NCBI GenBank assembly: GCA_039583875.1
Contig: CM077159.1
Coordinates: 101,516,287-101,580,286, forward strand
DNA from: Platanthera guangdongensis
Lineage: Eukaryota; Streptophyta; Magnoliopsida; Asparagales; Orchidaceae
DNA length: 64,000 nt
Direction: 5' to 3'
Shown here: one piece after another, positions 20,284 to 31,739 of the stretch
Numbering within the stretch: position 1 is the first letter of the stretch
How the letters are laid out: every line of letters starts with the position of its first letter
Notes under the pieces: generated by a model
Databases searched by the model: none
Seen by the model: the letters and a program-made list of their open reading frames with translations, nothing else
Told to the model about the DNA's origin: nothing
Program-made: the position numbers and the translations under genes

Positions 20284-21551
20284 AATTGTAACATCCCCTA
20301 TCCGTCGCATAGCATATAGCAGTAGGTTCGGTCGGGGCCCGACGCCATATACTATAGACAAACCGGGTGGTTACTCAATGGAAACCATCCAACCAATCCA
20401 ACGTCCTACACAGAGCATTCTAGCGGAAGCAGTTTTATAAGTTGCAATTAAAGATCCCAGCACAAAGAGCACGAATGTCCACTAAATATACCAAATAGGA
20501 ATGTAGTACATACACAAGTACTGGCCTTAAGGCCTTACAAAATTATTTACTTAATATTACATGATTTGCAAACCACGATACAAAGGCCGGTCATACATGA
20601 ATAAAAGCAGTAAACACTCCAATTAGGCCTTCGAGGGCCAGCTTCGCAATTTGGGCTTTAGCCCGCTATTGACCGCTTGGTCCAGCAGCAGCTGCAAGCA
20701 ACAAAACCACCGCACGGTGGCAAACAAAGTAACGGTCAGCAATGTTGATCAAATTATAATGATCCCGCCCCCAACTCGGGGCGGCGATGCTCCTTCCCTG
20801 AATTTGTTAGCATAAGAGAGCAGTGTATAAATATTCATTTCATCACAGACATAGGCTCACAAGGCCACACACCCCGTGCACTCAGGGCACATTCTTGGTG
20901 AACACAGTCTAAGTTTGTCGACTCACCACCATCCCTTTGGACGGCAAAATAATGAGCAATTTGTCTTCCCGGCATGGGTCACGGTAATTAAAACCATAGA
21001 CCGCCGAAGACCCTCATCTACGCCAATGGCAAGTGCCACGTAACCTTAGGTCTCTTTAACCGAATGACATAGAATGGGTACGGTTCCATCTAACACGTGC
21101 TCACATCGCAACGGTAATTTAAACCATATGTGTAGGTCAAACTTCTCCCGAGTCCCGTTTCCGTCACACATTTCACATAACTCGGTTACGTTCAAGTTGG
21201 CTCTCAGGCCTCCAAGTTGGCAAGATCACGCATCCGCCCAGTTTTCCGGGTGCACCTTAGGGTTAATCCCCAAGGCTCCCTGTTGCAATCTACCATGTAG
21301 AAAACCCGAAAAACAACCAATCGCACGGAGTCTTCTACGACATTTATGCAATGCAACATCACCGATCCAGACCAACATGTCCGGGTAGGTTTCACACATC
21401 ATGCCTAAGTCCGTTCTCGCTTTCGGACTCTACACAACGGGGACTTTACATATCTACCCGAAGGAATGCCTCCAACTCACTGCAAACTCGCGAGAGCGGG
21501 CTTCCTATGCAAAGAACGAGAGCTTCATATACTCAAGAAGAGAATCGTTAC

Positions 21552-21575
21552 CCTAGCGTTCTTCCTTGGCGCCAT
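21552..21575 (-). CDS. Predicted gag exon 1 in E3 LTR
   Basis: M-A-P-R-K-N-A-R with CC-ATG-G start context, then AGG|GTAACG. Third family with the same eight-codon frame and donor. Arg and Lys are swapped relative to E2, keeping the charge. Joins in phase 0 to gag at 20060. Confidence 0.7.
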
Positions 21576-21861
21576 GGAAATGTAAGCAGATGAAAAGCAC
21601 CGCACTCTCTTTGCCTCCGTAGATCCGAAGTCGGCTCGCGATTTGGAGCTTCGAAGCTCCTCAAATGGCCGAATCTAGCATCTTCTTCCTCCTTGGCTCT
21701 CCTCTCTCTCTATACTTTAGAAAGATAATCTCTCAAGTGAAATGAGAGTTTCAAGGGTCCAATCCCGTGTATTTCCAAGTACTAACAGCCCCCAGCCATC
21801 GGATCCTGAATTAAAGAAACGAACGGCCACGATCCAGATCTAAAATACAGAATCTAGGCCG

Positions 21862-22405
21862 AACACGGCCTGGCACACACCCGTGTCCAGGGCTGTATCC
21901 CTCATTCGCTGTCAAAATCAACGCGCCTGGAACAACACACGGGCATCCAACACGCCCGTGTTCGACCTGACATGCCCGTGTTCCAACTGACACGGCCGTG
22001 TGGCCGGTCGTGTGCCTCCATTGATATAGCATGAAAACAACCCGAGACTCACACGGGTATTGGACACGCTCGTGTCCTACCCCGTGTCTACTCGAACACG
22101 CCTGGGCTCCAGGCCGTGTTCACTGTCTCGACACTTCGTCAAGCGAAGTTCGTCGACTGCCTGACACGGCCTTGGACATGCCCATGTCCTAGGCCGTGTG
22201 CCTTGTCTCGACACTTCGTTGAGCGAAATTCGTCGACTCCCCGGGCCGATCGTTGACACGGGCTCGACACGCCCTGAGACACGCCCGTGTCACAGGCCGT
22301 GTGCCCTGTCTCGACACATCGTCGAGCGAAAACCGTCGACCTCGCGGCCAAATCGTCGACTCAAGCCTGACACACCCTGGGACATGCCCGTGTCCCAGGC
22401 CGTGT
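21862..22405 (-). repeat. Hairpin array in E3 LTR
   Basis: Dyads with plus-strand core ACACGCCCGTGT and arms such as TGGGACATG/CGTGTCCCA, partly decayed, plus TCGAC palindromes. Confidence 0.85.
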
Positions 22406-22474
22406 ACCCCCTGCCAAATTCCAGATTTGGCCCAAAATGCCTCTCGTCTCTCTTTTGAGTTTCGGGGTGTTACA

Positions 22475-23036
22475 CAGGGAGGCAGCTCAGCCATTGGATC
22501 CCAGCTGAAGGAACGAACAACCACGATTTTGCCATAAAAGCACAAATTTGCCTGACACGGCCTGTGACACGCCCTTGTCCCAGGTCGTGTGCCTCAAGTG
22601 GCACTCAACCGACTTATCCAATCCAGTGACACGCCCATGTGACACGCTCGTGTCACGGGCCATGTCACCCGACACGCCTTCAGACACGCCTGTGTCTGTG
22701 GCCGTGTTCATCAGGCTGAAAAAATCTCAAAATCACACGAGACTCACACGGCCGGTGACACGCACGTGTCTCAGGCCGTGTGCCCATACACAGCACTAGA
22801 CACGCCCCAGCTCAAATTCATCAGGCTGAGTTCGTCGACCGCAATGACACGCCCTGTGACACGCCCGTATCACAGGCCGTGTCCTAAGCACTCGACGATC
22901 GTCGACCAAATTTTGTCGACCACTCGTCGACTATTCCTCCCGAACACTCGTCGAATGCAGGACACGCCCTGGGACACGCCCGTGTCCCAGGACGTGTCAC
23001 ACTAAAGCTGAGCCTGCTGAAAAATGGGCTGTTACA
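22475..23036 (-). mobile_element. E4: E1-family LTR fragment
   Basis: Minus strand starts TGTAACAGCC at 23036 and follows the E1 LTR through its hairpin array to about E1 LTR position 700 (GGATCCAAGGGCTG region). There E3 interrupts it; the remainder is off-window. The right end abuts copia pol sequence (ACTCG at 23037), marking insertion into E6. Confidence 0.85.
22554..22999 (-). repeat. Hairpin array in E4 LTR
   Basis: Dyads such as TGGGACACG/CGTGTCCCA (near 22970-22995) and TGTGACACG/CGTATCACA (near 22854-22878), of the E1 type. Confidence 0.85.
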
Positions 23037-24619
23037 ACTCGTTCATCCGTACGTGAATTATTTTCAAATATGTGCTTTATTTCTGATATAGAACCTAAAA
23101 ATGTGGAAGCTTCTTTAAATGATAATTCTTGGTTTTTTGCTATGAATGACGAGCTTAATCAATTTGAACGTAATAAAGTTTGGAAGTTAGTAGAAAGACC
23201 GTCAAATCATCCTGTTGTAGGGGTTAAATGGATTTTTAAAAAATAAACTTGATAGTGAATCTAGGGTTACTAGGAACAAAGCTAGACTCGTAGCAAAACG
23301 TTATTCACAAATAGAAGGAATAGATTTTGAAGAAACTTTTGCACCCGTAGCACGTTTAGAAGCTGTTAGAATATTTCTTGCATTTGCTAGTTTCAAGAAG
23401 TTTAAATTATTTCAAATTGATGTTAAAATTGCTTTTCTTAACGAGTATATTAAGGAGGAGGTTTATGTAAAACAACCTCCAGGCTTTGTTGATGTTAGAT
23501 TTCCTGATAATGTTTATAAATTAGAAAAAGCCTTGTATGGTTTGAAACAAGCACCCCGAGCATGGTATGATAGATTGACTATTTATTTATTAAAAAAATT
23601 ATAAAATGGGCAGTGCTGATTGTACTTTATTTGTTAAACATATCCATGATGATATTATCGTTTTACAAATATATGTTGATGATATTATTTTTGGATCCAC
23701 AGATGAAAAATTATGTGATAGTGTTATTGAAATTATGAAGAATGAATTTGAAATGAGCATGGCAGGCGAACTCACTTATTTTCTTGGTTTTCAAATTACT
23801 CAAAAGCATGATGTAAATTTTATTTGCCAATCTAAATATATTCATGATGTTTTAAAAAGATTTGGGTTTGAAAATCTAAAACAAGCAAATACCCCCATGA
23901 GTGTCTCATTAAAGTTAGAAAAAGATGAAAGTGGAATATCCATATATCAAACACTTTATAGAGGAATGATAGGATCACTATTATATTTGACTGCCTCTAG
24001 GCCTGATATTATGTTCGCTGTATGTTTATGTGCTAGATTTCAAGCTAATCCCAAAGAGTCTCATTTAAAAGCAATTAAACGCATTTTTAGATATCTTATT
24101 GGCACATCTAAATTAGGATTATGGTATCCACATAATGATACATTTATATTACATGGCTTCTCTGATTCAGATTATGCTGGATGTTCATTAGATCGTAAAA
24201 GCACTAGTGACACCTGTCATTTTCTTGGCCCTTCACTTATCTCTTGGTCGAGTAGGAAATAGAATTTTATTGCCTTATCTACCACTGAGGCCGAGTACAT
24301 AGCACTAGGCAGTTGTTGTGCACAAGCTTTATGGATGAAACAAACATTAGAAGATTTTGGAATAGTTCATGAAACCATTAAATTAAAATGTGATAATAAA
24401 ATTGCAATTGACTTAACGTATAATCCAGTTCATCATTCTAGATCCAAACACATTGATATACGTCACCACTTCATAAGAGATCACATAAAACAAAATATGA
24501 TCAAAGTCAATTTTATAAGCACTGATTCACAGCTTGTGGATATTTTCACTAAACCACTTCCAGATTCCCGTTTTTTATTCTTACGATTAGAACTAGGAAT
24601 TCTAGACTTGTCAAATTAA
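23037..24619 (+). pseudogene. E6 copia pol: reverse transcriptase and RNase H, decayed
   Basis: Starts in the linker before RT (NQFERNKVWKL) and continues through the RT core ([46 protein letters not shown]), the catalytic IYVDDIIFGS (about 23670-23695), GSLLYLTASRPDI, and RNase H (STTEAEYIALGSCCAQALWMK, SKHIDIRHHFIRD) to the C-terminus LGILDLSN. Lesions: a frameshift near 23240, a frameshift/stop near 23600 and TAG at 24259-24261. Homology to the SIRE group is by pattern recognition. Confidence 0.9.
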
Positions 24620-24906
24620 TAAATTACCATTACAAGCCTCACAGAAAATTAACATAATTACATTGTTAACATCATGAACATTAAACCAAAATAACCATTA
24701 CATAAATCATAAGTGGAAACACCACAATTTAAACATTCCATATCAAGTCTTACATTCTTCCTAAAGAAATACCACATATCATTACAGAATAGATAATATT
24801 ACAACATGAAATCAAAATCTAAGGCAATTCAAGAAAGTTCACTGTCGCCGGCGATAGTGACTGTCGCCCGGCGATAGTCGCAAAATGTCCAGTAATCCAG
24901 AAATCT
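24620..24906. other. Spacer after E6 pol, no gene
   Basis: AT-rich. Holds two dyads of the type TCGCCGGCGATAG / TCGCCCGGCGATAG at 24843-24881; nothing else recognised. Confidence 0.6.
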
Positions 24907-26037
24907 TCAAAAATTTCTGTTGTCACCTCCACTAGTCTCTCCTTGATCATCTGCCGAACTGTACTTGCTGCTTCGTGTCAGACGTGCTCGACGGGTCAAT
25001 GTACGGGGCGGCTCCATGATCGGATCTTCCCATTCTGCTGCTTCGGCCAGAGTGGGCTTCAACTTCAAACTTTTGGTCAGAAATTTAAAAAATTTCTGAA
25101 TTCCCAAAAAGTTTTTCTTCACATCCCTCTTATGTTCTTTGAACGAATCTCGCAAGTCGTCTAACCCTTCTCGCAACGATCCACCTCTAGGAATTGGCGG
25201 GTTTCAGATAGTGGACACCGGTTCACTCCTCCTTGATGACCCTCCTCGTATTGATCGACCGATGGAAGGTGTTCCACTCGTCAAATATATCATTAAGATA
25301 CAATCATTGAAGTATAATTCAGGGTCAATCCACGTATATTTCTTATATAAAATCCGTTGGATGACGACTCCAAGTGGTAGGGTGTTCAACTTCTTCCAAT
25401 TAGGACTTTTCAATCTAAATGAGTATCGTACTATCGAGATGACAAAATCCGCCACGTCAAACGGCTCTCACTCCAAAATCATATACATCACATAACTAAG
25501 TTGAGTCGTTATTTTACATGCATCTCTGAATTTCAATAGGACGGTATACCTTAGTATTTCTTGCACTAGCTGTGCATCCTCCGTCAGGGTGGCCGTTGAT
25601 TGGATTAGAGTTTTGATGGAATTTCCATGCAAAACCATATTCAATAATGTCCAATCCCTATCCTTCTGATAGTTCTCTACGACGTCTAGAGTGGTGTCAT
25701 GCTCTATTAGTCCAAATTCATCTCTCAAGTCATAATGTGTTATTTCTACCATCTGTCCTTGAATTTTCGATCGAACTCCGCCATTCAGTTCCGTGAAACG
25801 CGGATCTTTGAGATAATTGTAAAATTCTCGGATGAGTACGGAGGAGAATGTGTCTGGAATAATAATTGACATTATTCCAGCCATTGCTAACAAGTCATGA
25901 ATATGTGCATGCCGGGCCGGGTCGAATTCAATCACCTGTCTGATTCCTATGTTAGCATTCTCTATTCCAGGAAATGTTTGATATGATGAGTATGAGTCAC
26001 TCCCTGTGCTTCTTCGTGCTTTGGAACTGGAAGTCAT
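24907..26037 (-). pseudogene. E6 antisense accessory gene (plant transposon-protein-like)
   Basis: One minus-strand frame of about 377 codons with two in-frame stops (25465-25467 and about 25201-25203). The N-terminus is Ser-rich. The central IREFYNYL ... LRDEFGL region resembles the domain catalogued as putative plant transposon protein, found in extra genes of plant LTR elements. The C-terminus has a Lys-rich, possibly coiled-coil stretch (SFKEHKRDVKKNFLGIQKF) and a basic tail. It lies antisense between pol and the 3' LTR. Function unknown. I am fairly sure it was a gene, given its length and protein-like composition. Confidence 0.6.
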
Positions 26038-27562
26038 TTTTGCATATAAATGTAATTTTAGAAACAGGAAAAAAATTTTTGGCTAACGCCATCCGGCGAC
26101 ACCCATTGTCACCGAGCGATAGCGAAATTTCATTATTCTCCATTTCTGACTTCAGATCTGGTTTCCTCCTTCCTCCAACATACCATATCTGCAAGTTAGT
26201 GTTCTTAAAATCATTTTGCACAACTTAAATTCACAAAATTATCCACATAATTTCTCTAATACAAGCTTAGTTTCTTAAGCTCCAAAATCTAAATTTTACC
26301 ACTTTCAAACGTGGAAATTTCTCATCTAAACTCACATGTTACACTATCCTAACAATTAGATCCATAAAAAACCAAAGAATTAAAGCAAAGATCCAAGTTT
26401 TCATACCTAGGTTTAGGGTTTCGCCGACTTCTCCTCCGCGTTCCACCCTCACTCTTCAGGAAAACTGGTTCAGTTTGATGCTTTTGACTGAATGCGCCAG
26501 TTTAAACAATTTACCACTATCGCCGACCGGCGATACCCGATATCGCCCGGCGATAGTGCCTTTTCCTTGATTCTTCAAATTGTCTTGCTGACTCGGTTTA
26601 AGGCCAGGTGTAATATTTTTTTTGAGTTTTATACTAACTTGGTTCTCTAGTTCACCACTCTTATATCCGTTCTACATATTTCAGTACTAGTGTTCTTAAA
26701 CTCGTGAACTTATTTTCGCATGACTCTAAGTATGAGAAATCTTTTAGTTATGATAATGTTATTTCACTCGCGGTTGTACAAATCTTTGTATGCCTCCATC
26801 TTACAAAATGTGAATTGTGAATGTTTTAACCATAACCACTTGTGCTGCATGCTTTCAGCGTCTGCTTTATCCGAGTTTAGTACAGTGCGCACCATAATAT
26901 TAAATTATTATGTATGCTCTCACAAGTGAATTCGGACTCCTTTGTTCAGTTAAAGAAAAAAATATATGAGTACAAAAGTGTATCATCCCAAAAGTACAAA
27001 CATTTGGTGATAGTTTCACACAACAAAAAAACACTCAAATAATAAAGGGCTTACAAGGAACCTCCACCAAGCACTACTTACCCTCCTAATAAGTCTTCAT
27101 GAGCATTGTGAGGTTGAGCATCTTGGCAAGAATTGTAAAGTACCTTGTGCGAATTTTACATGAATAATTTCTTTCTTATGTGTGCTGACCTCTTGGGTAC
27201 AAGTATAGCTCTGCATGTCTACCACTATGTTATGTTGTTTTTTTTAACATTCGTATTTTCATGTTTTTTTTGTGAGACTAAGCATAAGTTTTGCAACACC
27301 ATCACATGTACACAACATTATCCTCTCTAAACGTTCTTCTTATAAGAATTGGACTGAGAACTATTTCACCAACACCTTTTCACTAGTGTATGTTTTTGTG
27401 ATATAGTTTGTTGACCGTTGCCACAGTTACTGTTTACTCATTTTATTTCTACTACATTGCTCACCTATTCTCTCTGAGTCTCTCTTTTTATGTTTTTTTC
27501 CTTCTTTTTGCTTCCACCGTACTCTTCAATCTCTTTTGACAATATCAAAGGGGGAGAAACTT
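26038..27562. other. E6 spacer, no gene recognised
   Basis: AT-rich non-coding DNA with degenerate CTATCGCC dyads at about 26091-26126 and clearer ones at 26518-26560. The short frames here have no recognisable features. Confidence 0.6.
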
Positions 27563-27904
27563 TACACAAGCAATCATTCACCGCAGTCTGTTCTTATATC
27601 TTTGTGCACACTTGGAAGGGTCATTATTTGTTTGAATTATTTCTCACATTTTTAATTAAACTACATGAATTTTAATATGCTTCCATTTAGGGGGAGATCA
27701 CATGTAGGGGGAGTGTTTCATCCAAGAGCAATTTACACAAGCAATCATTCACCGCAGTCTGTTCTTATATCTTTGTGTACACTTGGAAGGACCATTATTT
27801 GTTTGAATTATTTATCACATTTTTAATTAAACTACATGAATTTTAATATACTTCCATTTAGGGGGAGATCACATGTTGGGGGAGTGTTTCATCCAAGAGC
27901 AATT
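27563..27904 (+). repeat. 171-bp tandem duplication before the E6 3' LTR
   Basis: Two direct copies, 27563-27733 and 27734-27904, differing at a handful of positions. Each carries TTAGGGGGAGATCACATG and a second GGGGGAGTG, i.e. polypurine-tract-like sequences. Confidence 0.9.
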
Positions 27905-27995
27905 ATGCACATACACTTATTTTGTCTTGATACTCAAATAGGGTGGACCTTTTTAACATGCATGATTTATTTCTTAATAGATTTATTATTATCAA

Positions 27996-28006
27996 AAGGG
28001 GGAGAT
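27996..28006 (+). other. E6 polypurine tract
   Basis: AAAGGGGGAGAT directly before the LTR start TGTTGGAGC. Confidence 0.85.
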
Positions 28007-28148
28007 TGTTGGAGCATGCATTCCACGCTTCCTGGTTTGATAATAACAAATCTTGTTTGTATTTGATATTTGGATGTTATTGGTGTGCAAGTAACACAGA
28101 TTAATATCTCATATCTTTTTGATGATGAATCGGATCAGAATTGAGCTC

Positions 28149-28500
28149 GGGAGATATCGCCAGGCGATAGTGGGTATCGCCAACAGGCGATAGCGCCACT
28201 CGACACTCGACGCATTTCCGCTCGAAGCTCGATGAAATCGTGGCTTGGAGATATCTCCAGGCGATAGTGGGTATCGCCACAGGCAATAACGCCACTCGAC
28301 GCATTTCCGCTCGACGCTCGACGAAATCGTGTCTATCATTATTTCGCTATCGCCAGATGACGTATCCGGTATCGCGCGGCGATAGTGCACGATTTGGCGC
28401 TCAACGTTTGTGTGATGAGAAAATGAGGAGTTCGTGGGACACGTGGCAGCGGTTACCGCTATCGCCAGATGGCGATACCCAGTATCGCCCGGCGATAGCG
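28149..28500 (+). repeat. CTATCGCC/GGCGATAG dyad array in E6 U3
   Basis: Repeated inverted pairs, for example TATCGCCAGGCGATAG, TATCGCCAGATGGCGATA and GTATCGCCCGGCGATAGC. A segment of about 95 bp is duplicated (28149-28243 and about 28247-28332). The array ends 7 bp before TATAAC. Confidence 0.85.
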
Positions 28501-28506
28501 CCAGAA

Positions 28507-28512
28507 TATAAC
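28507..28512 (+). promoter_or_regulatory. E6 LTR TATA box candidate
   Basis: GAATATAACAGCC directly downstream of the dyad array and about 500 bp into the LTR, a normal place for the U3/R boundary. Confidence 0.55.
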
Positions 28513-28771
28513 AGCCTCTCATTTTCTGAGAAAAGTTACGAATTTCATTACCTGGAGTGCACTTACCTTCAAAGACGATCCAGAGAGCTCCATAACTCAG
28601 AGATACTCCATACTCTTAAGAAGGCCAAATAGCGTGGAAGATTGACGACACTTGCAAAGCATTCAAAGCATCTCTTGCAAGGATTCATCGTCATCTTCAG
28701 CGCTTTGTTTGAAGGGAGTGTCTAGCCTAAAGTGCTCAATTTGTTTTTAGTTATTTTCTCATTGTAATCAG

Positions 28772-28910
28772 AAGGGAAATCGTCGTCTTGTGCATGGCGT
28801 CTAGGTCCATGTATGGCTTAGGGGAAAATCGTCGCCTTGTGAGTGGCGTCCAAGTCCTTGTGTGGCTTAGGGAGAAATCGTTGCCTTGTGTGCAGCGTCT
28901 AGATCAGAGT
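28772..28910 (+). repeat. Triplicate 48-bp repeat in E6 LTR
   Basis: Three imperfect copies of GAAATCGTCGYCTTGTG...GGCGTC...TGGCTTAGGG. Confidence 0.8.
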
Positions 28911-29230
28911 TAGATCTAGGGGAGGCTAGTAGCAAGATCTAGGGAGAGATACGCTTTAGCCTGCCGGTTCTTGGTAGAAGATCTGGCGAATACACTAGAA
29001 AATTATTTATTTCATGAGCCTTTGTCTCTAGCTTTATAGAGACACTGTGTATGCAATTTAACTCTTTTGAAATATATCATTATTGTTTCTAGCTAGTATT
29101 CGTTTGCACTCTTATATTAGTTTGTTGTTATTCATCTTGTAAAGGTTGCTTAGATTGTTTAAGAAAATTAAAAAGAACCCTTATTCACCCCCTACCCCCC
29201 ACCCCTCTAAGGGTGCCGTAAAATCCAACA

Positions 29231-30574
29231 GTAGATAGAGTCTATTGAGAAGAATGGGACTTGGTCCCTCACGAAGCTACCACCTAGACACAAGCCAATA
29301 GGACTCAAATGGGTCTACAAACTGAAGAAGAACTCAAATGCAGACGTGATCAAGCATAAAGCAAGGCTCGTCATGAAGGGGTATGTACAACGACAAGGAA
29401 TTGATTTCGAGGAGGTGTTTTCACCGATGGCCAGACTCGACACCGTGCGCGTCATTCTCGCCATTACTGCCAATCGCGGCTGACAAGTTCACCACCTTGA
29501 TGTCAAGTCTGATTTCCTGAATGGGGAGCTCAAGGATGAAGTTTATGATGCCCAGCCGGAGGGATTCACAGTAAAGGACAAGGAGCATTGGTGCTCAAAT
29601 TGAGCAAGGCACTCTACGGGCTCCGGCATGCGCCACGGGCCTGGAACATGCGACTCGATAGAAGCTTAGAGGAGATCGGTCTTGTGAAGTGTGCTCAGGA
29701 ATAGGCTGTGTACACAAGAGGAGCAGGACGAGCAAGGGTCATTGTCGGTGTATACGTCGATGACCTCATTGTGACAGGAGGAGGCACAAGTGCGATCGCG
29801 GAGTTCAAACGGCAGATGATGTCTGAATTCGATATGAGTGATCTTGGATTGGTGAACTACTATCTCGGGATAGAGGTGAAGCGAGGAGAAGATGGGATCT
29901 CAATCAAGCAGGAAGCTTATGCCAAGAAGGTGTTGACTCAACTAGGGATGAAAGATTGCAACCCTGCCAAGTTCCCTATGGAACCAAGAACACAGCTATA
30001 CAAGGACCCCGATGGATAACCGGTAGATGCTACAGAGTATCGATGTGTCATTGGTTGGCTCAGATACCTTCTTCACACACGACCAGATCTATCTTTTGTT
30101 GTCGGTGTGCTGAGCAGGCTCATGGAAAGGCCCACGGTGATGCATCATAAGGCGGTCAAGCAGATGCTCAGGAATATAAAAGGGACTATGGGTTATGGCC
30201 TAGTATATACTAGGGGAGGAGATGCTGTGGTGATCACATGGTACACAGATAGTGATCTGGCAGGCGACAACGATGATAGGAAGAGTACCGGGGGCATGGC
30301 ATTCTATATCAATGAATGCTTAGTGTCATGGAATTCACAGAAACAGAAAATAGTTGCCCTGTCATCATGTGAAGCCGAGTTCATGGCGACAACAAAAACG
30401 ACATGTCAGGCGCTATGGCTCAAGAGCGTGTTGGGCGAGTTGACCGGGAAGGAGACTGATGCGGTAAAGCTATTTGTTGATAACAAGTCCGCAATCGCAT
30501 TAATGAAGAACCTCGTATTCCATGGACGTACAATTAGTGACAACGCTAATTACAGCAATATAATAGCCCATTAA
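29231..30574 (+). pseudogene. E8: copia pol relic (RT and RNase H)
   Basis: Starts in the RT N-terminus (WVYKLKKNSNADVIKHKARLV), then DFEEVFSPMARLDTVR, VHHLDVKSDFLNGEL, ALYGL, the catalytic VYVDDLIVTG (about 29751-29780), YYLGIEVKR and RNase H (WYTDSDLAGD, SSCEAEFMATT, VDNKSAIALMKN). It breaks off after FHGR. Several stops and frameshifts lie between 29480 and 29710 and near 30018. E6 inserted into it, so the missing 5' part should lie beyond the nest to the left. Confidence 0.85.
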
Positions 30575-30755
30575 TTTCAGCCGTTTCAAAACATTTGTAA
30601 TTGATTTGTTAGCTAGTAATTACCGTTTTTTGTAACTTGTAAAGTTGTAATTCTCTACTATAAGTATTCAAAAATGAATAGAGGGGAAGACACCTCCACA
30701 GAGCTTTCTTTTCCATTTAATTCTATCTTCTTGTTAGCTCTTCCATCGTATTGCT
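30575..30755. other. LTR-like non-coding sequence, unassigned
   Basis: AT-rich with CTATAAGTATTC (about 30658-30670), resembling a promoter region of a short copia LTR, but I cannot find a partner copy or clear ends. Confidence 0.3.
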
Positions 30756-31357
30756 TTAGCACCAATTTGTTTTTTTCCCAATAAAGCCACACACCTCTGA
30801 GAAGCGGTGTAGAGAGATCGCGACGGATGCAAAATCTAGCAAAACTAGTCCGAGATATGGACTGAAGGCATCTATATAGAGCGGCTCACCCACAACTCCG
30901 ACTAGCCGGAAGAGATTTTTGTCTCCCCAAAAGTGCAGTGGCTGCCCAAGGGCATTAACCCAAGTTGGCACAAGCATACATGGGTTAAGGGCTGGTAAGA
31001 ATTTTTCTGACCAAAGGTCCAATCCAACGACTTTCCCCGCCACATTCCATGGTCCACCTAGTCACATGTAGTCTCAGTTTTCTCTTTTTTTGAATTTAAG
31101 TAGGAAACAACCTTCACCCAAGTCACAATCTTAACATCCTTCGAAGGCCCCCATTTTTGATGAAGTTGCGCTGATAGCCATTCGAAACGAAAATTTACCC
31201 CAACAACTCCACCCACCAAGGCGTTGGCATAGTCAGCTTGGATTTCTGCGGCTTCCCCATCGTCCATGTTTAGAATACCATCGGCATAAAATTCGGTTTG
31301 CTGTACATCAAACTTCCGGAACTGGGCTGGGATGTTTTTTGACCATACCTGCGACAA
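30756..31357 (-). pseudogene. DUF4283-like LINE ORF1 remnant
   Basis: Minus-strand pieces resemble the DUF4283 domain found in ORF1 of plant LINEs: ANALVGGVVGVNFRFEWL, HQKWGPSKDVKIVTW, then in another frame PTWVNALGQPLHFWGDKN and GVVGEPLYIDAFSPYLG (the W-V-x-L-P-L-x-W signature followed by G-P-L-x-x-D). A frameshift at about 31050 separates them. A Ser/Glu-rich stretch at 31531-31716 (minus) may be its N-terminal part. No RT or CCHC is present. Confidence 0.55.
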
Positions 31358-31739
31358 TGGAGCAGCTTATTCGCTGGACGAAATATAATACGTCGCTTGC
31401 GGAGGAGTATTTTGGGTGATGCCACATAGGTTCATAAGTGCATCGACCGACCCTGGGACAAAGGGCCTTGCGGCATGGTTCAGTGGGGTATGATTTTCTT
31501 TAGCATTCTGGGCTTGGGAAGATGAAGACCTCACTGAGACATTATCTCAATACCTTGTGTACGGCTTGAAGAACTTATAGATTTTGCAGAGTTTTCTGAT
31601 TTCTCAGAACAATTGGAATCAGAATTTTCAGAATACTCCGAACATTGCTTAGATCTCGAACTTGAGGAAGCAGAGGGCTCAATTGAATTTTCATCAACAT
31701 TCTCGGAAGAAATCACATCATTTTTTGAAGAAACATGAA

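Larger units (their letters stand above)
20061..21551 (-). other. Predicted intron 1 of E3 (1491 nt)
   Basis: From GTAACG at 21551 to CCACTATAG at 20061; spans U5, PBS (20274-20283) and leader. Ends conserved with E1 and E2. Confidence 0.58.
19046..22474 (-). mobile_element. E3: decayed Ty3/gypsy element (5' part)
   Basis: Minus-strand element with 5' LTR 20287-22474, PBS, gag and the start of protease. The rest lies left of the window, bases 1-13 being its next piece beyond E1. The LTR is clearly related to the E2 LTR (TGTAACATCCCCTATCCGTC against TGTAACACCCCCTATCCGTC). Its right end abuts an E1-family LTR (E4) at 22475, into which it inserted. Confidence 0.88.
20287..22474 (-). repeat. E3 5' LTR (2188 bp)
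   Basis: Plus strand TGTAACATCC...GGGGTGTTACA. Contains a hairpin array (21862-22405) and predicted gag exon 1 (21552-21575). Similar to the E2 LTR but with many differences and indels. Confidence 0.9.
23037..29230 (+). mobile_element. E6: SIRE-like Ty1/copia element (3' part)
   Basis: RT-RNase H of copia type, a long spacer with an antisense gene, several GGGGGAG tracts and a 3' LTR (28007-29230) with matching ends TGTTGGA/TCCAACA. Long spacer, extra gene and pol style fit the SIRE/Maximus lineage. The 5' half is off-window left, separated by the E4-E3-E1-E2 nest. The right flank GTAGA (29231) should be one TSD copy. Confidence 0.85.
28007..29230 (+). repeat. E6 3' LTR (1224 bp)
   Basis: Ends TGTTGGA and TCCAACA are perfect inverted repeats. 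Contains a dyad array (28149-28500), a TATA-like box (28507-28512) and a 48-bp triplicate (about 28772-28910). Confidence 0.88.

Noticed and set aside
30756..31357. Host gene with DUF4283 domain
   Set aside because: Frameshifted, lacks other domains, and is surrounded by transposon remnants; a LINE ORF1 remnant is more likely.
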